Source: Acidobacteriaceae bacterium (GTDB lineage Bacteria > Acidobacteriota > Terriglobia > Terriglobales > Acidobacteriaceae). Taken from it: DNA of 9,992 nucleotides. Both the position numbers and the translations under genes were made by a program. Where the stretch lies: NCBI GenBank assembly GCA_027306745.1, contig DAHUZD010000026.1:1-9992 (forward strand), given 5' to 3'. Under the pieces are notes generated by a model, which searched no databases, was not told where the DNA came from, and saw only the letters and a list, made by a program, of their open reading frames with translations. Of this stretch, positions 5,977 to 9,992 are shown in pieces; positions within the stretch are counted from its first letter, which is position 1; each line of letters opens with the position of its first letter.

Positions 5977-8094
5977 TTACTTCAACCGTGCGCCCACTTC
6001 GATCTCTTCCAAAAATCCTGCCAGCACCGGCTTGCCTTTTTCGCCCAGTGACGCGGCCACAACCATGCCATTGGACTCCAACCCGCGCAGCTTGCGTGGA
6101 GCAAGATTGGCGACGATCACCACCTTGCGTCCGATCAGGCTCTCCGGCGCGTAAGCCTCGGCAATGCCAGCCACAATCTGCCGCCGCTCATAGCCCAAAT
6201 CCACTTCCAAGCGCAGCAGGCGGTCTGCGCCCGGCACGCGCTCAGCCACTTGAATCTGCGCCACGCGCAACTCCACCTTGGCAAAGTCGTCGATGGTGAT
6301 GGTGGGCTTGGCCTCCACCGCTGGCTTCGGCTCCGCAGCGTTGGCCGTGGTGGCCGCCGCCTGGCTCATCGTCGCGCCCGTGTTGGTTTCAACTGCCGCT
6401 GCGGCTGCCGCGGCTCCTGCATCTTCTTTTTGTTGCATCTGTTCGATCGCTTCCTTTTCCGCGCGGGGGAAAACCGGCCCCAGCTCACCGAGCCGCGTGC
6501 CTGGCTTCAATCCGCCCCACTGCAAATCTTTCAAGTCCGCCTGCGCAATCTCCCCCAGCCCCAGTTGCGCCCACACCTTGGCCGTAGCATCAGGCAGCAC
6601 GGGATGCAGCAACGCCGTAATGATGCGCACCGCCTCTGCCGCCGCGTACAGCGCCACGGCCCGCACGGCCTGTTGCGCCGCCTGCGCCTCCTCAGAATTC
6701 TCCTTGGCCTGTTTCCATGGAGCCACGCCGGTCAAAAATCCATCGACCCGGGCCCCCAGCGCCTGCGCCAGTGTCAGGGCATGGGAAAAATCCAGCGCAT
6801 CCATCCACGTGGCAAACTCGGCAATCTGCGCATTGCACTCCGCGCCCAGCGACTGCGCCAGCACCTCGACCGCTGAGGCTGCGCCCCAGCCGCCGCCGTC
6901 AATCTGTGCCGTATGCGTGGCTTGAAACTGCAAATATCGCTCACGCACTGCCGTTGTCTCTGGCACCACGCCGTCAAAATACTTGCCAATCATCGCCAGC
7001 GTGCGGCTCACCAAATTGCCGTAGCCATTGGCCAGGTCGGCGTTGTAGCGCTGCACCAGCGCGTCAAAGCTGAAACTGCCGTCCTGCCCAAAGACAATCT
7101 CGCGCAGCAAGAAAAAGCGCAGCGCATCCGCGCCCAGCACGTCTAGAATCGTCTCCGCGCGCACGATATTGCCGCGCGACTTCGACATCTTGCTCTGCTC
7201 AAAGAGCAGCCATCCGTGCGCCACAATGCTCTTCGGCAACGGCAACTCCGCAGCCAGCAAAAATGCGGGCCAATACACGCAGTGGAAGCGGCTGATCTCT
7301 TTGCCAATCAGATGCAGATCCGCAGGCCAATACGTTGCAAAGCGGGCGCGATCCTCCGGCGCATCGCTGCCGTAACCCAGCGCGGTGATGTAATTGGCCA
7401 GCGCGTCCATCCAGACATAAATGACGTGCTTCGGGTCGCCCGGCACGGGAATGCCCCAATTAAAGCTGGTGCGGCTAATCGACAGGTCGCGCAGCCCTCC
7501 ACGCACAAAAGCGATCACTTCATTGCGCCGCGACTCCGGCTGGATAAACTCCGGGTGCGCGTCATAATAGGCCAGCAGACGCTCGCCAAACTCCGAGAGC
7601 TTGAAGTAATAATTCTCCTCGCTCACCGTCTCGGTCACGCGCCCGCAATCCGGGCAAACCGTGCCCGCAGGCCCATCCACGTACAACTCGTCGGAGACGC
7701 AGTACTGCCCCGTGTAGGTTCCCTTGTAGATGAAGCCGCGCTGCTGCAACTCCGCAAAGAGCTTTTGCACGCCGCGCTTGTGCCGCTCCTCGGTCGTGCG
7801 GATGTAGTCGTCATAGGTCAGGCCCATGCGATCCCACAACGCGCGAAACTCCGCCGAAACCGCACCGGCAAACTCCAGCGGCGACTGCCCGGCCTTGGCC
7901 GCCGAGCGTTCAATCTTCTGCCCATGTTCATCTGTGCCGGTCAAAAAATAGACGTCAAAACCCTGCGCACGCTTCCACCGGGCCAGCACGTCGGCGGCAA
8001 CCGTCGTATACGTGTGCCCCAGATGCGGACGCGCGTTCACGTAATAAATCGGAGTCGTCAAAAAATAGGGCTTCTTGCGGATGTCTGTCGGCAT
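5977..8094 (-). CDS. metG: Methionyl-tRNA synthetase with C-terminal tRNA-binding domain
   Basis: The enzyme attaches methionine to tRNA-Met and initiator tRNA. Numbering is from the ATG at 8094 (705 residues). FLTTPIYYVNARPHLGH (11-27) holds the class I HIGH-type motif P-H-L-G-H, and K302-M-S-K-S306 is the second signature. A metal-knuckle insertion has C132-V-S-D135 and C147-P-D-C150. WMDALANY (228-235) lies in the methionine pocket region, and the anticodon-binding helical domain spans about 350-540. An Ala-rich linker at about 559-600 leads to an EMAP/Trbp111-like OB-fold domain at about 603-705 (KVELRVAQIQ, IVAGIAEAY, VVIVANLAPRKLRGLESNGM), which normally dimerises and raises tRNA affinity. 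The start is uncertain: in-frame ATGs at 8121 and 8118 add RERRAPR-like residues, and none of the three has a clear ribosome binding site. 8094 was chosen because homologues have only a short tail before the FLTTPIYY strand. It is the first gene of the probable four-gene operon. Confidence 0.95.
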   Translation of the reverse strand: MPTDIRKKPYFLTTPIYYVNARPHLGHTYTTVAADVLARWKRAQGFDVYFLTGTDEHGQKIERSAAKAGQSPLEFAGAVSAEFRALWDRMGLTYDDYIRTTEERHKRGVQKLFAELQQRGFIYKGTYTGQYCVSDELYVDGPAGTVCPDCGRVTETVSEENYYFKLSEFGERLLAYYDAHPEFIQPESRRNEVIAFVRGGLRDLSISRTSFNWGIPVPGDPKHVIYVWMDALANYITALGYGSDAPEDRARFATYWPADLHLIGKEISRFHCVYWPAFLLAAELPLPKSIVAHGWLLFEQSKMSKSRGNIVRAETILDVLGADALRFFLLREIVFGQDGSFSFDALVQRYNADLANGYGNLVSRTLAMIGKYFDGVVPETTAVRERYLQFQATHTAQIDGGGWGAASAVEVLAQSLGAECNAQIAEFATWMDALDFSHALTLAQALGARVDGFLTGVAPWKQAKENSEEAQAAQQAVRAVALYAAAEAVRIITALLHPVLPDATAKVWAQLGLGEIAQADLKDLQWGGLKPGTRLGELGPVFPRAEKEAIEQMQQKEDAGAAAAAAAVETNTGATMSQAAATTANAAEPKPAVEAKPTITIDDFAKVELRVAQIQVAERVPGADRLLRLEVDLGYERRQIVAGIAEAYAPESLIGRKVVIVANLAPRKLRGLESNGMVVAASLGEKGKPVLAGFLEEIEVGARLK

Positions 8095-8142
8095 GCGGGG
8101 CGCTCGTCGCTCGCGCATCATGGCTGCGACGAGGCTGTATTC

Positions 8143-8171
8143 ATCTTAGGGTTCACATGCAACAGCGTCAA
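8143..8171 (-). promoter_or_regulatory. Sigma70-type promoter of the metG operon
   Basis: On the minus strand TTGACG (8171-8166, 5 of 6) and TAAGAT (8148-8143, 4 of 6) are separated by 17 nt. Transcription would begin near 8136, giving a leader of about 15 nt to the ATG at 8121 or about 42 nt to the ATG at 8094. The -35 box is embedded in a small palindrome, CAGCGT-CAA-ACGCTG (8163-8177). Confidence 0.6.
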
Positions 8172-8213
8172 ACGCTGCATAGCGGAAAAATCGTTCTTTC
8201 CGAAAGATGCAGT

Positions 8214-8311
8214 GTCCTTCTGAGCAACCCACAGAAGCGAAGAATCCAGAGAATCGCCGCTGCATGGTTGCAGCCATGACCTTCTGGATTCTTCGCTTCG
8301 CTCAGAATGAC
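8214..8311. repeat. Imperfect palindromic intergenic repeat between metG and argS
   Basis: The inner arms are perfect: GAAGCGAAGAATCCAGA (8234-8250) and its reverse complement (8283-8299), 17 bp. The outer arms, 8214-8225 (GTCCTTCTGAGC) and 8300-8311 (GCTCAGAATGAC), pair over 12 bp with one mismatch. The left arm carries an extra 8 nt, AACCCACA (8226-8233), that would bulge out. The 32-nt centre (8251-8282) holds a second small palindrome, CATGG/CCATG (8263-8267 with 8274-8278), and the overlapping GCTGC/GCAGC. Translated antisense it gives the HSERSEESRR string that I know from many spurious annotations, which suggests a widely dispersed element, REP/MITE-like. It carries no gene. Confidence 0.75.
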
Positions 8312-8323
8312 TCGTCGCGTGGC

Positions 8324-8332
8324 TGCTAAAAT
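8324..8332 (+). promoter_or_regulatory. Extended -10 promoter candidate for argS
   Basis: TGCTAAAAT has the TGn extension followed by TAAAAT (5 of 6 to TATAAT). Transcription would begin near 8339, giving a leader of about 32 nt before the argS ATG at 8371. No good -35 hexamer is found at 16-18 nt spacing, where the right arm of the palindromic repeat lies, which fits an extended -10 promoter. Confidence 0.4.
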
Positions 8333-8370
8333 CACCAATAGCCACACACTTCAGTTCACGCGGAAAAAAA

Positions 8371-9992
8371 ATGTATCGTCACTACGGGCAAGCCCTGCTG
8401 GTCGCCATCCAAGAGATTCTGGCCCAGCCGCCTTACGAAATTGCCATCGAAACTATGGCAATCGAAGAGCCGCCCAAGCTCGAATTCGGCGAATACGCCC
8501 TGCCCATCGCCTTTGAACTGGCCAAGCGCTTGAAGAAGGCTCCGCGCGCCATCGCCACAGATTTGGCGGCGCTGCTCACGCAGAAGAAGATTGACGGCTT
8601 CGCCTCCTTCACCGTCGCAGGCGCAGGCTACATCAATTGCACACTCGACCGCTCAGCCGCCGCACGCAAACTCGCTGGCCAGCAAGAATGGCGTGCTGGC
8701 CTGACATACTTTCCACTGATCGAGCACACCAGCATCAATCCGAATAAGGCCGCGCACGTCGGCCATCTGCGCAACGCCATCCTCGGTGACACGCTGGCGC
8801 GCATGATGCGCATCGGCCATGACAGCCTGACCCACAACAACATCGGCGTGCAAAATTACATCGATAACACAGGCGTGCAGGTCGCTGATGTCGTCGTCGC
8901 GCTGACGCATCTTGAAGGCAAAAACCTCGCTGCCGTGCGGCAGTGGATGCAGAATTTGGCACAAAACGGCCAGCGTATCGACTTTGTTTGCTGGGATCTC
9001 TACGCCCACGTCAGCCAGTGGTATGAAGCCGATCCAGCGCAAAAAGAAGCGCGGAAACAAATCCGTCTCGACGCGCTGCACGCTTTGGAACAAGGCGGCA
9101 ACGAGATTGCCGAGATTGCCGAACTCGTCTCCACCGCCATCGTCCGCCGTCATTTGGAGACGATGCATCGCCTCGGCATTCAGTACGATTTTCTGCCCCG
9201 TGAGAGCGAAGTTCTAGGCTTGCGCTTTTGGGATGCAGCCTTTGCGCTGATGAAAGAAAAAGGCGTTCTCTACCAAGAGACCACAGGCAAGAACGCGGGC
9301 TGCTGGGTGATGCGTCGTGCCGGAACCACAGGCGCAACCGACCTTGGCCCCGACGAAGAGGCCAAGGTTATCGTGCGCTCCAATGACACCGTTACCTACG
9401 TCGGTAAAGACATCGCCTATCATCTGTGGAAATTCAACAAGCTCGGCTTGGACTTCAGCAAAAAGAATTTTTATACCTATCCCGATGGCAAGGAATGCTA
9501 CATCTCTTGCCTGCCCGATCCCCGCAACTTCGAAATCGGCCCGTCCTACTTTGGCAAAGCCGATGCCGTCTACAACGTCATCGACTCACGCCAGACCGAC
9601 CCGCAAAACAACGTCATCGAAGCGCTGCGCGGCATGGGATTTACCAGAGAGGCTGACAACTACCACCACTTTTCCTATGAGATGGTCGCGCTCACTCCGC
9701 GTTGTGCAGAGCAGCTTGGCTACACGCTCAGCGACGAAGACCGCGCCCGGCCCTTCATTGAGGTCTCTGGCCGCAAGGGCTTTGGCGTCAAGGCCGACGA
9801 CCTGATCGACAAGATGATCGAGGCAGCGCTGGCAGAGGTCACCGCGCGCCACCCAGAGCTCTCTACAGACGAGCGCTGCGCCATCGCCAGCCAGATCGCC
9901 GTGGGCGCTCTGCGCTATTACATGCTGCGCTACACGCGTAACACCATCATCGCCTTTGACTTCAAAGATGCGCTCAGCTTTGAAGGCGAGAC
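8371..9992 (+). CDS. argS: Arginyl-tRNA synthetase, 3' end cut by window edge
   Basis: The frame is open from the ATG at 8371 to the window end, giving 540 complete codons. The enzyme charges tRNA-Arg with arginine. The N-terminal additional domain, with PKLEFGEYALPIAFELAKRLKKAPRAIATDLA at about 35-66, is typical of ArgRS. The catalytic domain follows, with IEHTSINPNKAAHVGHLRNAILGD at about 117-140, holding the HIGH-type motif H129-V-G-H132. GVQNYIDNTGVQVAD follows at 159-173. The KMSKS region is replaced by S466-G-R-K-G-FGVKADDLID, the usual divergent ArgRS form. ALRYYMLRYTRN and FDFKDALSFEGE at the end mark the start of the anticodon-binding helices; some tens of residues are missing. The ribosome binding site is poor (CGGAAAAAAA before the ATG). 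It is divergent from metG, so two aminoacyl-tRNA synthetases share one intergenic region. Confidence 0.95.
   Translation, partial: MYRHYGQALLVAIQEILAQPPYEIAIETMAIEEPPKLEFGEYALPIAFELAKRLKKAPRAIATDLAALLTQKKIDGFASFTVAGAGYINCTLDRSAAARKLAGQQEWRAGLTYFPLIEHTSINPNKAAHVGHLRNAILGDTLARMMRIGHDSLTHNNIGVQNYIDNTGVQVADVVVALTHLEGKNLAAVRQWMQNLAQNGQRIDFVCWDLYAHVSQWYEADPAQKEARKQIRLDALHALEQGGNEIAEIAELVSTAIVRRHLETMHRLGIQYDFLPRESEVLGLRFWDAAFALMKEKGVLYQETTGKNAGCWVMRRAGTTGATDLGPDEEAKVIVRSNDTVTYVGKDIAYHLWKFNKLGLDFSKKNFYTYPDGKECYISCLPDPRNFEIGPSYFGKADAVYNVIDSRQTDPQNNVIEALRGMGFTREADNYHHFSYEMVALTPRCAEQLGYTLSDEDRARPFIEVSGRKGFGVKADDLIDKMIEAALAEVTARHPELSTDERCAIASQIAVGALRYYMLRYTRNTIIAFDFKDALSFEGE

Noticed and set aside
7216..8223. 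335-codon plus-strand open frame opposite metG
   Set aside because: It is antisense to the conserved catalytic part of metG, is rich in Arg/His/Gln and has no domain signature.
8118..8345. 75-codon frame with HSERSEESRRS
   Set aside because: It is produced by the palindromic repeat and is a known kind of spurious annotation.
8122..8370. Possible T-box or other riboswitch in the metG or argS leaders
   Set aside because: Both predicted leaders are short (about 15-42 nt and 32 nt), and I see no T-box core sequence or specifier-hairpin pattern.

Overview
The window looks like chromosomal DNA from a GC-rich Gram-negative bacterium, most plausibly an Acidobacteriota of the Terriglobales type. Three things point that way: the mix of housekeeping proteins, a long-chain prenyl diphosphate synthase of the kind that serves menaquinone/ubiquinone side chains, and two intergenic palindromes that resemble repeats I recall from acidobacterial genomes (the GAAGCGAAGAATCC type and the CCTTCGCAA type). 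The phylum is an inference. No phage, insertion sequence, CRISPR array or integrase is visible.

Left part (1-2790). The C-terminal part of an M16 zinc-peptidase-like protein runs in from the left edge (+). It faces a secreted metallo-beta-lactamase-fold hydrolase on the minus strand that closely resembles methyl parathion hydrolase in its metal ligands and aromatic pocket. A hairpin with a T-rich tail between the two looks like the hydrolase gene's terminator. Divergent from the hydrolase is a small ArsR-like winged-helix regulator. The AT-rich region between the two genes holds a perfect palindrome (TTCAAA-4-TTTGAA) of the kind ArsR/SmtB proteins bind. This regulator/enzyme/operator module is the most accessory-looking and most interesting part of the window.

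Middle (2790-3448). A methionine sulfoxide reductase B gene on the minus strand has a perfect 10-bp inverted repeat in its leader/promoter region. Divergent from it is a tRNA-Phe(GAA) gene with encoded CCA, preceded by a very good sigma70-type promoter.

Right part (3510-9992). Four minus-strand genes are arranged as one probable operon, in transcription order metG (methionyl-tRNA synthetase), tatD-family nuclease, yajQ-family nucleotide-binding protein and long-chain polyprenyl diphosphate synthase. A near-perfect short hairpin repeat sits between metG and tatD. metG is divergent from argS (arginyl-tRNA synthetase), which runs off the right edge. Their shared intergenic region holds a good metG promoter, a roughly 98-bp imperfect palindromic repeat and an extended -10 promoter candidate for argS.

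Most of the window is core translation, repair and cofactor metabolism. I see no clear undescribed multi-gene system; the regulator/hydrolase pair and the palindromic repeats are the leads worth following.
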